Part shown: positions 36,196 through 45,406 of the stretch, piece after piece | How positions within the stretch are numbered: the stretch's first letter is position 1 | Layout of the letters: every line of letters starts with the position of its first letter | NCBI GenBank assembly: GCA_023426435.1 | Contig: JAFAAS010000082.1 | Location: forward strand, 28,627-92,626 | Direction: 5' to 3' | From: Verrucomicrobiota bacterium | GTDB taxonomy: Bacteria > Verrucomicrobiota > Verrucomicrobiia > Opitutales > Opitutaceae | Length of the DNA stretch: 64,000 bases | The notes under the pieces: generated by a model | The model's input: the letters and a program-made list of their open reading frames with translations, nothing else | Database searches by the model: none | Told to the model about the DNA's origin: nothing | Program-made: the position numbers and the translations under genes

Positions 36196-39030
36196 ATGTT
36201 TCCCTGCTCCGCGATCCCTCGTCCCGAATACCCGCGTCCCGACCGCCAACGCGGTCTCGTCGAAGGCACCGACTGGCTGAACCTCAACGGTCCCTGGCAA
36301 TTCCGCTTCGACCCACAGCGTCGCGGTCTCGACGAACAATGGTTCGCCGCCACCGGCCCCGACTGGCGCGAGCAAATCATCGTTCCGTTCTGCTGGGAAT
36401 CGCTCGCCGCGTGGGGCGAGGGCGACGCCGCGGGCAACGACAACTACTACGCCACGCGCGTCTTCCTCAAACCGCTCGAGGTCACCCGCGAAAATCATCG
36501 CATCGCCGAACGCCACGAGGTCGGCTGGTATCGCCGCCACATCGCCGTTCCCGACAATCATCACTGGCGCAACAAGCGCGTGATCCTCACCGTCGGCGCC
36601 GCCGACTTCTTCACCGATTGCTGGAGCAACGGCCAACATTGCGGCCGCCACGAGGGCGGCTACGTCCCGCTCGAGTTCGACCTCACCGACACCCTTTCGC
36701 CGTCCGACGGACAATTCCGCCGCGCCACGATCGTGTTGCGCGTCGAGGATCCGATGGACAACCACGAGCAGCCCGTCGGCAAACAATGGGGTTGGTATAC
36801 TCCGACGAGCGGCATTTGGCAGACCGTCTTCGTCGAGCCCCGTCCCGCGGTTTATATCGATCACTTCCGCATCACCACCGACATCGATCAGGGCCGCGTT
36901 CACTTCGAGGTGGTCTGTCCGGGCATCACCGATCGTCACACCGTCGCCGTCGACATCATCCCGCCCGAAGCGCAGCCTCACCGCGTCACGCTCGATCCGC
37001 CGGAAGAGTCGCTCGCGAAGGGCGACGCCGAAGTTTACCCGATTTCGCTCTGGGATCCCGGCGATCCCAAGCTCTATCACGTCATCATCCGTATCCTCGA
37101 TGAGGATATGCAGATCGATTCCGTCCGCAGTTACTTCGGCATGCGAAAACTCGGCACCGTTCCGGCCGCCGCCGAGAACGCTCCCGCGATGCTTTCGCTC
37201 AACAACAAGCCAATCTATCTGCGCGGCGCACTCTACCAGTCTTATCACCCCGACGGCGTTTACACCGCCACCGACGCCCGCACGTTGCGCAACGACATCG
37301 CGTTCGCCCGCGAAGCCGGCTTCGATTTTCTCCGGATCCACATCAAGCTCGATGATCCCATCCTGCTCTACTACGCCGACACGCTCGGCATTCTGCTCAT
37401 GCAGGATTTTCCGAACTTCGGCGAAGGCGGCGACACTCCTCTCGGCCGAAAGCGGTTCGAGGAGATGATGCGCCTCGGGATCCGCCGCGACTTCAATCAT
37501 CCCTCGATCGTCGCGTGGTGCATCTTCAACGAGACTTGGGGCTTCGGCGGCCAGACCGAGCTCATGAAATTCATCATGCCTTCCACGCGCACCTCGAAGG
37601 AGGAGGCGAAGAAGGCCGCCGAAAAGCTGATCAACACGTCTTCGTTCAAGTGGATTCACGAGATGTGGAAACTCGCGAAATCCCTCGATCCCACCCGCCT
37701 CATCGAAGACATGAGCGTCGTCGTTTGGGAACATCTCGCCGCTTACGGGCATGTCGATACCGACATCAACTCGTGGCACTTCTACCTCGACGACTACTAC
37801 AAGGCGAAAGAGCACATCGAGAACGTGGTCGCGAAGACTCACCGCGGCTCGAGCTTCAACTACATCGAGGGTTACCAGCAGGGAGACGCTCCTCTCATCA
37901 ACAGTGAATACGGCGGAGTCGGCGCCCTCGACGGCGATCGCGATGTCAGCTGGTCGTTTCGCTTCCTCACCAACGAGCTGCGGCGTCACGGCCAACTTTC
38001 CGCCTACATCTACACCGAGCTCACCGACGTCGAGTGGGAATACAACGGCTTCCTCAACTACGACCGCACCCGCAAGGAATTCGGCTATCTTCCTACCATC
38101 ATCAACCAGGGCGACGTCCTGCCAATCAACGCCCCGCCCATCGAAAAAATCGCCCCCGGCAGCCCGCTCGATATCGAAGTCCTGTCGTCTCATTTCTCCC
38201 GGCGTCGCTGCGAGGGCGTCACGCTCCACTGGCTTTACTCCGGTATCGATACTTTGGGGACATCGCACCCGTCGATCGTTCGCGGCCGCGCCCGAATTCC
38301 GTTCACCCACCACCGCGTCGAGCTCGCGCGTCGGATCACACTCACCGCTCCGAATCAACCGATGCTTTGCACGCTGGCCGTCGCCGCCGTGCTCCCCGAC
38401 GGCCAATCGGTCGCGGGCAATTTCATCCAACACTTTGTCTCCGACGGCACGCTGCCCGAACGCGAGGATCTGGGCAATATGCTGATCCTGCGCCGCCGCG
38501 TCACCGATTGGATCGATGCCGAATGGAGCGCAGGCCACAGCACGCGAGAAGAAGCAGGCGGCGCCGGTTCCTGCTTCGGCTACGGGCACGGTTTCTTCGA
38601 ATGGGAGTTCATCGACGAGGTGCTCCCGCTCCTCGGGCAGGCCAAACGCGTTCGCATCCTCTGCGAAGTGTCCGCTCGCCGCCGCGACACGCCGCAAACC
38701 GACAGCCATCGCTACGGCACCTACTTCGAGCTCCTGCTCAACGATCTTCCCGTTCATCGCTCGCTGCTCCCCGATCATCCTCACGATACGCGGGGCGCGT
38801 TGAGCTACCTGCGCGGAGGTCGCGGCGCTTACGGCTACTTGATGCGGACCGCGCTCGAGGGAGATCTCCTCGCCCAGGTCGCCGCCACCGCCAGCCGCAA
38901 TGGCACCATCCGCCTCCGCTGCGCCGTTCCCGCCGCCGCCGCTCCTCATGGCGGACTCACGGTTTACGATTTCGACTGCGGGCGTTACCCCATCTGCCCG
39001 ACGTTGATGATCGAGTGGGAGCAAACGTAA
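36196..39030 (+). CDS. Glycoside hydrolase family 2 protein
   Basis: 944 residues. The sugar-binding jelly-roll comes first (LNLNGPWQFRFDPQRRGLDE, GWYRRHIAVPD, FTDCWSNGQHCGRHEGGYVP), then an immunoglobulin-like domain. A TIM barrel from about residue 330 (RGALYQSYHPDGVYTATDAR, FDFLRIHIKLDDPILLYYAD, FNHPSIVAWCIFNETWGFG) has the acid/base Glu of NET near residue 445. The last 250 residues are beta-rich. GH2 enzymes are retaining beta-galactosidases, mannosidases or glucuronidases. There is no signal peptide, so it should act in the cytoplasm. The target is unknown; neighbours suggest a Galf-related or storage glycan. Confidence 0.88.
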   Translation: MFPCSAIPRPEYPRPDRQRGLVEGTDWLNLNGPWQFRFDPQRRGLDEQWFAATGPDWREQIIVPFCWESLAAWGEGDAAGNDNYYATRVFLKPLEVTRENHRIAERHEVGWYRRHIAVPDNHHWRNKRVILTVGAADFFTDCWSNGQHCGRHEGGYVPLEFDLTDTLSPSDGQFRRATIVLRVEDPMDNHEQPVGKQWGWYTPTSGIWQTVFVEPRPAVYIDHFRITTDIDQGRVHFEVVCPGITDRHTVAVDIIPPEAQPHRVTLDPPEESLAKGDAEVYPISLWDPGDPKLYHVIIRILDEDMQIDSVRSYFGMRKLGTVPAAAENAPAMLSLNNKPIYLRGALYQSYHPDGVYTATDARTLRNDIAFAREAGFDFLRIHIKLDDPILLYYADTLGILLMQDFPNFGEGGDTPLGRKRFEEMMRLGIRRDFNHPSIVAWCIFNETWGFGGQTELMKFIMPSTRTSKEEAKKAAEKLINTSSFKWIHEMWKLAKSLDPTRLIEDMSVVVWEHLAAYGHVDTDINSWHFYLDDYYKAKEHIENVVAKTHRGSSFNYIEGYQQGDAPLINSEYGGVGALDGDRDVSWSFRFLTNELRRHGQLSAYIYTELTDVEWEYNGFLNYDRTRKEFGYLPTIINQGDVLPINAPPIEKIAPGSPLDIEVLSSHFSRRRCEGVTLHWLYSGIDTLGTSHPSIVRGRARIPFTHHRVELARRITLTAPNQPMLCTLAVAAVLPDGQSVAGNFIQHFVSDGTLPEREDLGNMLILRRRVTDWIDAEWSAGHSTREEAGGAGSCFGYGHGFFEWEFIDEVLPLLGQAKRVRILCEVSARRRDTPQTDSHRYGTYFELLLNDLPVHRSLLPDHPHDTRGALSYLRGGRGAYGYLMRTALEGDLLAQVAATASRNGTIRLRCAVPAAAAPHGGLTVYDFDCGRYPICPTLMIEWEQT

Positions 39031-39175
39031 TCTCTGCTCCGCGATCGCGAAACAAAGTTTCCGCCCATTTTCCGCGAAGCAATCCGCCGCGCTCGCCCCA
39101 TGGGGCAACCCTCCGCCTCTCTCTCCGGCAATTCCCGCAGAACCCGCCGCAGCTCCGCCGGTCTTGCCGGCTGCC

Positions 39176-40492
39176 ATGGTAGACCTTCGTCAATCGCGCT
39201 TTGGCGACTTTGTCTCCACCCATCAGTTTCTCTGGTGCACGGGCATCGAGGACACGTTCATCACTGCGCCGCATCCGAAGACGGGCCGCACGCTGGACGA
39301 ATACGAGCTCACGGGCCACTACCACAACTGGCGCGCCGACATCGACCTCATGGCCGAGCTCGGCGTGCAGGCTGCGCGCTACGGGATTCCATGGCACCGA
39401 ATCAATCCCCAGCCGGGCGTGTGGGAGTGGGAATGGGCTGACCGCCCGCTCGAATACCTGCTGTCGCGCCGGATCGCGCCCATCGTCGACCTGGTTCACT
39501 ACGGACTCCCCGCCTGGATCGACGGCGCGTATCTAAATTCCGACTACCCGCGCTTCGTCGCCGAATACGCGCATCGCGTCGCCCAACGTTTCCGCGGCCG
39601 CATCCATGCCTACACGCCGCTCAACGAGCCGCGCATCACCGCCTGGTATTGCGGCCGCATCGGTTGGTGGCCGCCTTTCGGCAAAAGCTGGCGCAGGTTC
39701 GTCCAAGTGATGTTCGGCGTCTGCCGCGGCATCGTTGAAACCGTCCGCCGCCTCAAGGAGGTCGATCCCGACATTCTCCCCGTTCACGTCGACGCCACCG
39801 ATCTCTACACCACCCGCGAGCCCTCCCTCGAAGCCGAAGCCCGCCACCGCCAGGAAATCGTTTTCCTCGCGCTCGATCTCATCTCGGGGCGCATCGACCC
39901 CGCCCACGCCCTCTACTCGTGGCTCATTCATCACGGGGTGCTCGAAACCGAGCTCGAATGGTTCCGCACCCAGGCTCTTCCGCTGCCTTTCATCGGGCTC
40001 AATCTCTACCCGATGTTCACCAACAAGGTCTTCACGCGGACCCTTAACGGCCGGACCCGCTTGAAGATGGAATACGCCACCGGGGATCTCGTCGAATCCC
40101 TCGGCGAACTCTATTGGCAACGCTACCGTTCACCGCTGTTCGTTTCCGAAACCGCCGCCACCGGTTCGGTTCGGCGCCGTCACCAATGGATGGATACCTC
40201 CATCGGGGGCGTTCGCCGTCTGCGCGAGCAAGGCATTCCTCTCGTCGGCTACACGTGGTGGCCCTTGTTCGCCCTCGTCACCTGGGCCTACCGCCAGGGC
40301 AATCACCCACCGGAATACTACTTCAAGCAGATGGGCCTCTGGGATCTCGATCCAAACTATCGTCGCATCCGCACGCCACTCATCGACGCGTTCCGCGCCC
40401 ACATCGCCACACCTCTTCCGCCCATCGCGTCCTCACCCACCATCACCTCGACGTCCGTCGGTCCCGTAGTCCCGTGGTCCGTAGTCCCGTAG
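39176..40492 (+). CDS. GH1-like family protein (beta-glucosidase-like)
   Basis: 438 residues from ATG 39176; a TTG four codons upstream is also open. The barrel is GH1/clan-A-like: VQAARYGIPWHRINPQPGVW, IAPIVDLVHYGLPAWID, AYTPLNEPRITAWYCG (acid/base Glu near 148) and SPLFVSETAATGSV (nucleophile Glu near 325). VGYTWWPLFALVTWAYRQGN follows. It is close to COG2723 but lacks the full GH1 C-terminal sugar-binding part. No signal peptide. The last dozen or so residues (VGPVVPWSVVP) are encoded by an intergenic-type tandem repeat, so the tail is probably not functional. It is second in a GH2-GH1-GH1 row. Confidence 0.82.
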   Translation: MVDLRQSRFGDFVSTHQFLWCTGIEDTFITAPHPKTGRTLDEYELTGHYHNWRADIDLMAELGVQAARYGIPWHRINPQPGVWEWEWADRPLEYLLSRRIAPIVDLVHYGLPAWIDGAYLNSDYPRFVAEYAHRVAQRFRGRIHAYTPLNEPRITAWYCGRIGWWPPFGKSWRRFVQVMFGVCRGIVETVRRLKEVDPDILPVHVDATDLYTTREPSLEAEARHRQEIVFLALDLISGRIDPAHALYSWLIHHGVLETELEWFRTQALPLPFIGLNLYPMFTNKVFTRTLNGRTRLKMEYATGDLVESLGELYWQRYRSPLFVSETAATGSVRRRHQWMDTSIGGVRRLREQGIPLVGYTWWPLFALVTWAYRQGNHPPEYYFKQMGLWDLDPNYRRIRTPLIDAFRAHIATPLPPIASSPTITSTSVGPVVPWSVVP

Positions 40493-40503
40493 TCCATAGT
40501 CCT
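40452..40503. repeat. Degenerate tandem repeat of GTCCGTAGTCCC type
   Basis: Units such as GTCCCGTAGT, CCCGTGGTCC, GTAGTCCCGT and AGTCCATAGT run head to tail. The array encodes the last residues of the GH1-like protein upstream, contains its stop codon and ends three bases before the ATG of the next gene. Low-complexity arrays of this kind are usually intergenic, so here one has spread into a coding end. Confidence 0.7.
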
Positions 40504-40505
40504 TT

Positions 40506-41660
40506 ATGTTCCGCAGCTTCTTCTTCGCAGGTTTCGAAGGCGCCACCGGCTACAACGCCCGCGGCGAGTGGTTCGATCAAATCGCAGCCACGCATCACGA
40601 CCGGCACGCGGACTCCGACTACGCTCGACTCGCCCACGTCGGCATCCGCGCCGCGCGCGAAGCCATCCGCTGGCCGCTCGTCGATTCTCGCGGACGCTAC
40701 GATTTCAGTTCGGTCCGGCCTTTCGTCGAAGCCAGCCGCCGGCATCGCATCGAGGTAATTTGGGACCTTTTCCACTACGGCTATCCTCGCGACGCCGACA
40801 TCTTCTCCGACCAATTCGTCCGTCGTTTCTCAGACTACTGTCACGCCGCGGCGCGCTTCATCTGTGCGCATCAGGACACGCCCTGCTATTTCACCCCGAT
40901 CAACGAACCGTCCTACTTCGCTTGGGCCGCCGGCGAAGTCGGACGCTTCGCACCTCACGCTCACGGCCGCGGACCGGAACTAAAACTCGTTCTCGCGCGC
41001 GCCGCCATCGCCGGCATCAACGCCATTCGCGCCGCCGTTCCCACCGCGCGCATCGTCAACGTCGATCCTGTCTGCAACGTCGTCCCGCCCCACGGCCGCC
41101 TCGACCTCCTCACCGACACGCATGCGTTCAATCACCACGCCGTCTTCGAAAGTTGGGACATGCTCGCCGGTCGCCTCCATCCGGAACTCGGCGGCAGCCG
41201 CGAACACCTCGATATCGTCGGCCTGAACTACTACTGGACCAATCAGTGGGAATTCGGACGCGAGGACACTCCGCTCAGCGACGACGACCCGCGTCGCATT
41301 CCTCTCTCTCGCCTCGTTCGCCGGGTCTGGAAACGCTATGGCGGCGACCTCCTCATCACCGAAACCGCGCACGTCCACGAACGCCGCGCCGCCTGGATCA
41401 ACTACGTCGCCGACGAATGCGAAGCCCTCCTCACCGAGGGCGTGCCGCTGCGCGGCGTCTGCCTTTACCCCATCCTCGGCATGCCCGAATGGCACTGCCG
41501 CGACGAGTGGGTCGCCATGGGTCTCTGGGATATCGTTCACGACCACCCCGCGCGGGTCCGAAAACTCTGCGCCCCTGTCTGGGAAGCACTCCGCCAAGCC
41601 CAACGCTTGGAACCTCGCTTATCGGCTGCCTTCCGGAACGAAGCGTCAGCGTCTCCCTGA
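40506..41660 (+). CDS. Second GH1-like family protein
   Basis: 384 residues starting 13 bases after the previous stop. RSFFFAGFEGATGYNARGEW opens it. The barrel includes IRAAREAIRWPLVDSRGRYD, IEVIWDLFHYGYPRDADIFS, YFTPINEPSYFAWAAGEVG (acid/base Glu near 135) and GGDLLITETAHVHERRAAWI (nucleophile Glu near 285), with DIVGLNYYWTNQWEF between them. Same clan and size as its neighbour but clearly different in sequence, so not a recent duplicate. No signal peptide. Related forms occur in other bacteria beside UDP-sugar and glycosyltransferase genes; this is from memory. Substrate unknown. Confidence 0.8.
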   Translation: MFRSFFFAGFEGATGYNARGEWFDQIAATHHDRHADSDYARLAHVGIRAAREAIRWPLVDSRGRYDFSSVRPFVEASRRHRIEVIWDLFHYGYPRDADIFSDQFVRRFSDYCHAAARFICAHQDTPCYFTPINEPSYFAWAAGEVGRFAPHAHGRGPELKLVLARAAIAGINAIRAAVPTARIVNVDPVCNVVPPHGRLDLLTDTHAFNHHAVFESWDMLAGRLHPELGGSREHLDIVGLNYYWTNQWEFGREDTPLSDDDPRRIPLSRLVRRVWKRYGGDLLITETAHVHERRAAWINYVADECEALLTEGVPLRGVCLYPILGMPEWHCRDEWVAMGLWDIVHDHPARVRKLCAPVWEALRQAQRLEPRLSAAFRNEASASP

Positions 41661-41719
41661 TTCGTAAGCCCGATCCTTGTTGCAACCGCGCGAATCGGAT
41701 AGCCGCAGGGCACAAGCCC

Positions 41720-42166
41720 ATGCTCAAAAAATTCCGAGAATTCGCCCTTCGCGGCAACGTCATCGACCTCGCCGTCGGTGTCATCATCGGCGCAGCTTTC
41801 GGCGCCATCGTCACGTCCCTCGTCAACGACGTCATCATGCCGCCCATCGGTCTCGCTGTCGGCAATGTCGATTTCTCTTCACTCCACCTTGTGCTCAAGG
41901 ACGGCACCCCGCCCCCGCCCTACGCCACTGTCGCCGCCGCGAAAGCCGCGGGCGCTGTCACACTCAACTACGGCACTTTCATCAACACGGTCATCAACTT
42001 CACGATCATCGCCGCCGCGGTCTTCCTGCTGATCTCCGGCGTCCAGAAACTCTATCGCAAGGAAGCCGCCAAACCAGCTCCGCCCGCACCGCCGCCGCGC
42101 TCCGAAGTGCTCCTCGAGGAGATCCGCGATCTCCTCAAAGATCGCCGCCAACTTCCCCCATTGTAG
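41720..42166 (+). CDS. mscL: Large-conductance mechanosensitive channel
   Basis: 148 residues from ATG 41720; the frame is open upstream only as a shadow. MLKKFREFALRGNVIDLAVG and VIIGAAFGAIVTSLVNDVIM are the N-terminal helix and TM1 gate of MscL. MPPIGLAVGNVDF follows, then a periplasmic loop (VLKDGTPPPPYATVAAAKA), TM2 (FINTVINFTIIAAAVFLLIS) and the cytoplasmic helix SEVLLEEIRDLL. A homopentamer, it vents solutes on hypo-osmotic shock. The stop codon lies inside the first copy of a dispersed hairpin repeat. Confidence 0.97.
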   Translation: MLKKFREFALRGNVIDLAVGVIIGAAFGAIVTSLVNDVIMPPIGLAVGNVDFSSLHLVLKDGTPPPPYATVAAAKAAGAVTLNYGTFINTVINFTIIAAAVFLLISGVQKLYRKEAAKPAPPAPPPRSEVLLEEIRDLLKDRRQLPPL

Positions 42167-42188
42167 GGCGGGGTCTCCCGACCCCGCC
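42162..42188. repeat. Dispersed hairpin repeat, copy 1
   Basis: Core TGTAGGGCGGGGTCTCC followed by CGACCCCGCC. The arms GGCGGGGTC and GACCCCGCC make a perfect nine-pair stem with a TCCC loop. The TAG of the core is the mscL stop. The same 17-base core recurs at 45858 and 54048. Confidence 0.85.
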
Positions 42189-42217
42189 GCGCCTCGTTCC
42201 GCGCGCCGCCGCCCGGC

Positions 42218-43759
42218 TTACAACATCATAAACGCCACCGCCAGCAGCACCGTCGGCGCAATCGCCCCGAGAAACAGACCTACCGGCGAGACGCCATTCG
42301 GGAAGAATTTCTGCAGGATCGCCTGACCCGCCGGATTCGGCGCATTCGCGATCACGGTCAGACCGCCGCCCGTCACGGCGCCGGCGACCACCGCATACTT
42401 CAATTCTTCCGTAAACCCAGGCACGAGCGTCGCAAGATACGTGATCGCCGCATTGTCGTTCACCGCCGTGAGCGCAGCCGCCCCGAGGAAGAGCGGCACT
42501 TCACCGAGACTCTTCAACACCGGCTCGATCCACCACGCCTGCAACCCGCCATGGATCACGAGGCCCGCCAGGAAGAATCCCACCAGCAACGGCCCTCGCA
42601 AATCCACCCGGCTCTGGTGGTGCGCCGTCGCCTGCGCAAAGGCCAGGAAGAAAAGGAAACCACCCACGAAGAGCGCCGGAAAATGCGCCACGAACACCGT
42701 CAGCGCCATGAACCCGATCTGCACCGTCGTGATCCACACCGGCACCGGCCCGCGGCCGCGCTCCTTCGAGTCGTCCGCCCCAAATGCCGCCCGCGCCTTG
42801 TCGAGCGCCGCGAATTCCTTCCGGAAAATCACATAGTAAAGCAGCGTCGCCGCCACGATTCCGATCAGCGCCTTCCAGCCGAAATGCGTGAACATATACG
42901 GCGTGTCCCAGCCCCAGGGCGCCGCGACCATCAACACCGGCGGCGCCGCGAAATGCGTGAAGGTCCCGCCCACCGACACGTTCACGAACAAAAGCCCGAT
43001 CGTCGCGTAACAGAATTTTGGAGACGGCTTCAGCCGGTAAAACTGCCGCGCCAGCAACAGCGCCCCGATCGTCATCGCCGCAGGCTCCGTGATGAAAGAT
43101 CCCAGCACCGGCGCGATGATCAAAATCGATAACCACCACGCCGCCGTCGAGCCCTTCCCCAGCGACGCCACCGCCTTCAAGCACTGCTCCGCAAACAGCA
43201 GCACCGGCCGGGTCGACGCCAGCGCCATGATCACGACCACGAACATCGGCTCGGTGAAATTCACGCGATGCCCGATGTAGTCGACCACCGTGCCCCAGCC
43301 TTTGAACCAGCTGATCGCCCCGATCAACACGACCACCCAGATGCCGAACACCGCCTCCACCTCCCCGAGAAAATGCAGCATCTGCCCTTTGAAACTCACC
43401 TCGTCCGGCTGGTCGTCGCCGTCTTGATCGCCCCTCGGTTCGGCGCGCTCTTTCAATTTCTTCGCGTGCGCCTCCTCCACCTCATGCGCCCAGTGCCGAA
43501 ACTTCGCCGTCAAAAACGTGTGGATGATCGCGCAAAGAAAAATCAGCGACGCCACCAGGTTGAACGGCTCCGCCTCAATCCGCGAACGCAACACCTCCAG
43601 CACCCCGCCGCTTTCATCCACGTAGCTCTCGAGCGGACGCGGAAACGGCGGTCCGTCAGCGTCCAGTTCCGCGGCCGCGTTCGCACTCGCGACCCACAGC
43701 CCGAAAATCACCCATCCAAGGATAACGAAGCGTGAAAACAATGAACGGCTTAGGCGCAT
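42218..43759 (-). CDS. Putative Na+/H+ antiporter (PF07399-like)
   Basis: 513 residues from ATG 43759; a TTG four codons upstream is open too. A signal-like N-terminus (VILGWVIFGLWVASANAAAE) precedes about eleven membrane helices. Conserved-looking stretches are VLGSFITEPAAMTIGALLLA, FVNVSVGGTFTHFAAPPVLM and LTAVNDNAAITYLATLVPGF; VNDNA and the paired TEPAA/GGxxTHFAAPP repeats suit an ion-transporter/NhaD-like fold. An acidic cytoplasmic loop (about residues 100-125) may sense pH or Ca2+. It is predicted to exchange Na+ for H+ at the inner membrane. It is convergent with mscL. Family is likely; ion not proven. Confidence 0.82.
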   Translation of the reverse strand: MRLSRSLFSRFVILGWVIFGLWVASANAAAELDADGPPFPRPLESYVDESGGVLEVLRSRIEAEPFNLVASLIFLCAIIHTFLTAKFRHWAHEVEEAHAKKLKERAEPRGDQDGDDQPDEVSFKGQMLHFLGEVEAVFGIWVVVLIGAISWFKGWGTVVDYIGHRVNFTEPMFVVVIMALASTRPVLLFAEQCLKAVASLGKGSTAAWWLSILIIAPVLGSFITEPAAMTIGALLLARQFYRLKPSPKFCYATIGLLFVNVSVGGTFTHFAAPPVLMVAAPWGWDTPYMFTHFGWKALIGIVAATLLYYVIFRKEFAALDKARAAFGADDSKERGRGPVPVWITTVQIGFMALTVFVAHFPALFVGGFLFFLAFAQATAHHQSRVDLRGPLLVGFFLAGLVIHGGLQAWWIEPVLKSLGEVPLFLGAAALTAVNDNAAITYLATLVPGFTEELKYAVVAGAVTGGGLTVIANAPNPAGQAILQKFFPNGVSPVGLFLGAIAPTVLLAVAFMML

Positions 43760-43932
43760 GGCGGCAGGCAAACTTTGCCATCACACTTGGCAAGCTCGAC
43801 CTCCTATTTTCGCTTTCTGTTTTCCGGTGCAGGCGTGGTGCCCCCACCGCGCATCCGCTATAGCACATTCAATGATGTCATAGCCGTTGGCCGGATCCGA
43901 AACCCGATTTGAACCAACGAAGGCACCGAGCA

Positions 43933-43978
43933 CACAGAGGAAGGGCACGGGATCTCTCCGTGCCTCTGTGCCTCTGTG
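43933..43978. repeat. Imperfect hairpin repeat with CCTCTGTG units
   Basis: Arms CACAGAGG..GGGCACGG and CCGTGCCTCTGTGCCTCTGTG pair imperfectly across GATCTCT. It lies in the 256-base gap between the antiporter start and the DUF1015 gene. Its minus-strand translation (NHRGTEARR) is a familiar false-ORF product of dispersed repeats in many genomes. Confidence 0.6.
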
Positions 43979-44015
43979 GTTCACCTCAAGGGCTATCGTT
44001 TTTTCCGAAAACGCT

Positions 44016-45230
44016 CTAAAACGTATGCACGACCAGCCCCGACCTGAGCTTCGGCTCAAACCACGTGCTCTTCGGCGGCATGATCTGCCCGGCATCCGCG
44101 ATATCCATCAACTGCTCGATCGTCACCGGATACATCGAAAACGCGACGCCTCCGTCCGCATCGACGCGCTTCACGAGTTCACCCGTGCCTCGAATCCCGC
44201 CGACAAAATCGATGCGCTTGCTCGTGCGCGGATCGTCAATTCCCAGCACGGGCGCCAGCAGTTTGTCCTGCAGCAAACTCACATCGAGCCGCGACACCGG
44301 ATCCGCATTCGGCTCGGCCTTCAGCTTCAATCCATACCACTTCCCGCCGAGATACATGCTCGCATCGCCCACCGCACTCGGCGTCGGCGCCGCATTCTCC
44401 GTCAGCCCGAAACGCGACTTCACTTCCGCCAAAAACGCCTCGGGCGTGCGTCCGTTCAAATCGAATACAATCCGGTTATACGGCAAAATCTTCAGCTCGC
44501 TCGCGGGAAACAATACACACAGGAACCAGTTGTAATCCTCCTGGCCCGTATGCTGCGCATTCCGCTCGCGGCGCAGCCGCGCCACCCGCGCCGCGCTCGC
44601 CGCGCGATGATGCCCGTCCGCGATATACGTCACCGGCACGCGCCCAAATGCCTCCACCCACTTCGCCGGCTCCGCCACACGCCACAATGTATGACGAATC
44701 CCGTCCGGCGCCGTGAAATCATGCACCGGCGCTTCCTGCACCTTCTGGTTCACCAGCGCCGTCACCGACGCCTCATCGCGATACGTCAAAAACACCGGCC
44801 CGGTGTTCGCGCTCAGCGTGTCGATCAACTTCGTGCGGTCATCCTCTTTGTCCTTCCGCGTCTTCTCATGCTTCTTGATCAGCTCCGCGTCGTAATCCTC
44901 CACATTGCACAACGCCACCAGCCCGCGTTGCACATGCGGCCCCATCTGCTGCTGGTAAACATACACGCTCGCTCCCGCCTCCCGCACCAGCACGCCGTCG
45001 CTCTGCAACTTCTCGAAATTCTTCCGCGCCGTCGCGTAAACGATTTCTGAATACGGATCGGTGCCCCGCGGCAGCCCGATCTCCGCCCGATCCACGCGCA
45101 GCAAGCTATGCGGCTTCCCCTCCGCCAGCGCCGCCGCTTCCGCCGTGTTGACGACGTCATAAGGCACGCACGCCACTTCAGGCGCGAGCGCAGGTTGCGG
45201 AACGAGACCTTGGAAAGCACGAATACGCAT
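44016..45230 (-). CDS. DUF1015 family protein
   Basis: 404 residues from ATG 45230 (MRIRAFQGLVPQPALAPEVA), the usual start of DUF1015 proteins; the frame is open 29 codons further upstream. Family marks are VACVPYDVVNTAEAAALAEG, SLLRVDRAEIGLP, VYVYQQQM, VTYIADGHHRAASAARVARL and WFLCVLFPASELKILPYNRI. The conserved HHR in the middle suggests a catalytic or nucleotide-binding role resembling ParB-like folds. Biochemical function is not established to my knowledge. No signal peptide, so cytoplasmic. Confidence 0.92.
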   Translation of the reverse strand: MRIRAFQGLVPQPALAPEVACVPYDVVNTAEAAALAEGKPHSLLRVDRAEIGLPRGTDPYSEIVYATARKNFEKLQSDGVLVREAGASVYVYQQQMGPHVQRGLVALCNVEDYDAELIKKHEKTRKDKEDDRTKLIDTLSANTGPVFLTYRDEASVTALVNQKVQEAPVHDFTAPDGIRHTLWRVAEPAKWVEAFGRVPVTYIADGHHRAASAARVARLRRERNAQHTGQEDYNWFLCVLFPASELKILPYNRIVFDLNGRTPEAFLAEVKSRFGLTENAAPTPSAVGDASMYLGGKWYGLKLKAEPNADPVSRLDVSLLQDKLLAPVLGIDDPRTSKRIDFVGGIRGTGELVKRVDADGGVAFSMYPVTIEQLMDIADAGQIMPPKSTWFEPKLRSGLVVHTF

Positions 45231-45341
45231 GGGAAAAAAGGAGGTTGAGGATTGTCCGCTCACTACACGGAAGACACGGAAAAAATCCCCAACCCGCGTC
45301 ATCCGCAAACTTCCCACCCGCCACGCCCGCCTCCACCCACG

Positions 45342-45371
45342 AAAAAGCCCTCCGTTTCCGGAGGGCTTTTG
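45342..45371 (-). terminator. Rho-independent terminator of the rpmJ-rpmE transcript
   Basis: AAAAGCCCTCCG-TTTC-CGGAGGGCTTTT, a twelve-pair stem with a four-base loop. On the minus strand it follows the L31 stop by about 36 bases and ends in a run of T. The A/T flanks are symmetrical, so it would also stop + strand transcription. Confidence 0.9.
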
Positions 45372-45406
45372 AAATGAGTGTCGTTTCTCTTCGCTTCAAC
45401 TCGGAC

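Noticed and set aside
36058..39177. 1,039-codon minus-strand open frame opposite the GH2 gene
   Set aside because: It mirrors the GC-rich GH2 gene, whose translation matches its family from end to end; the antisense frame has low-complexity composition and no recognisable motif.
43781..44095. Minus-strand ORF containing NHRGTEARR
   Set aside because: Encoded by an intergenic hairpin repeat and lacking any domain; such products are a known annotation artefact.
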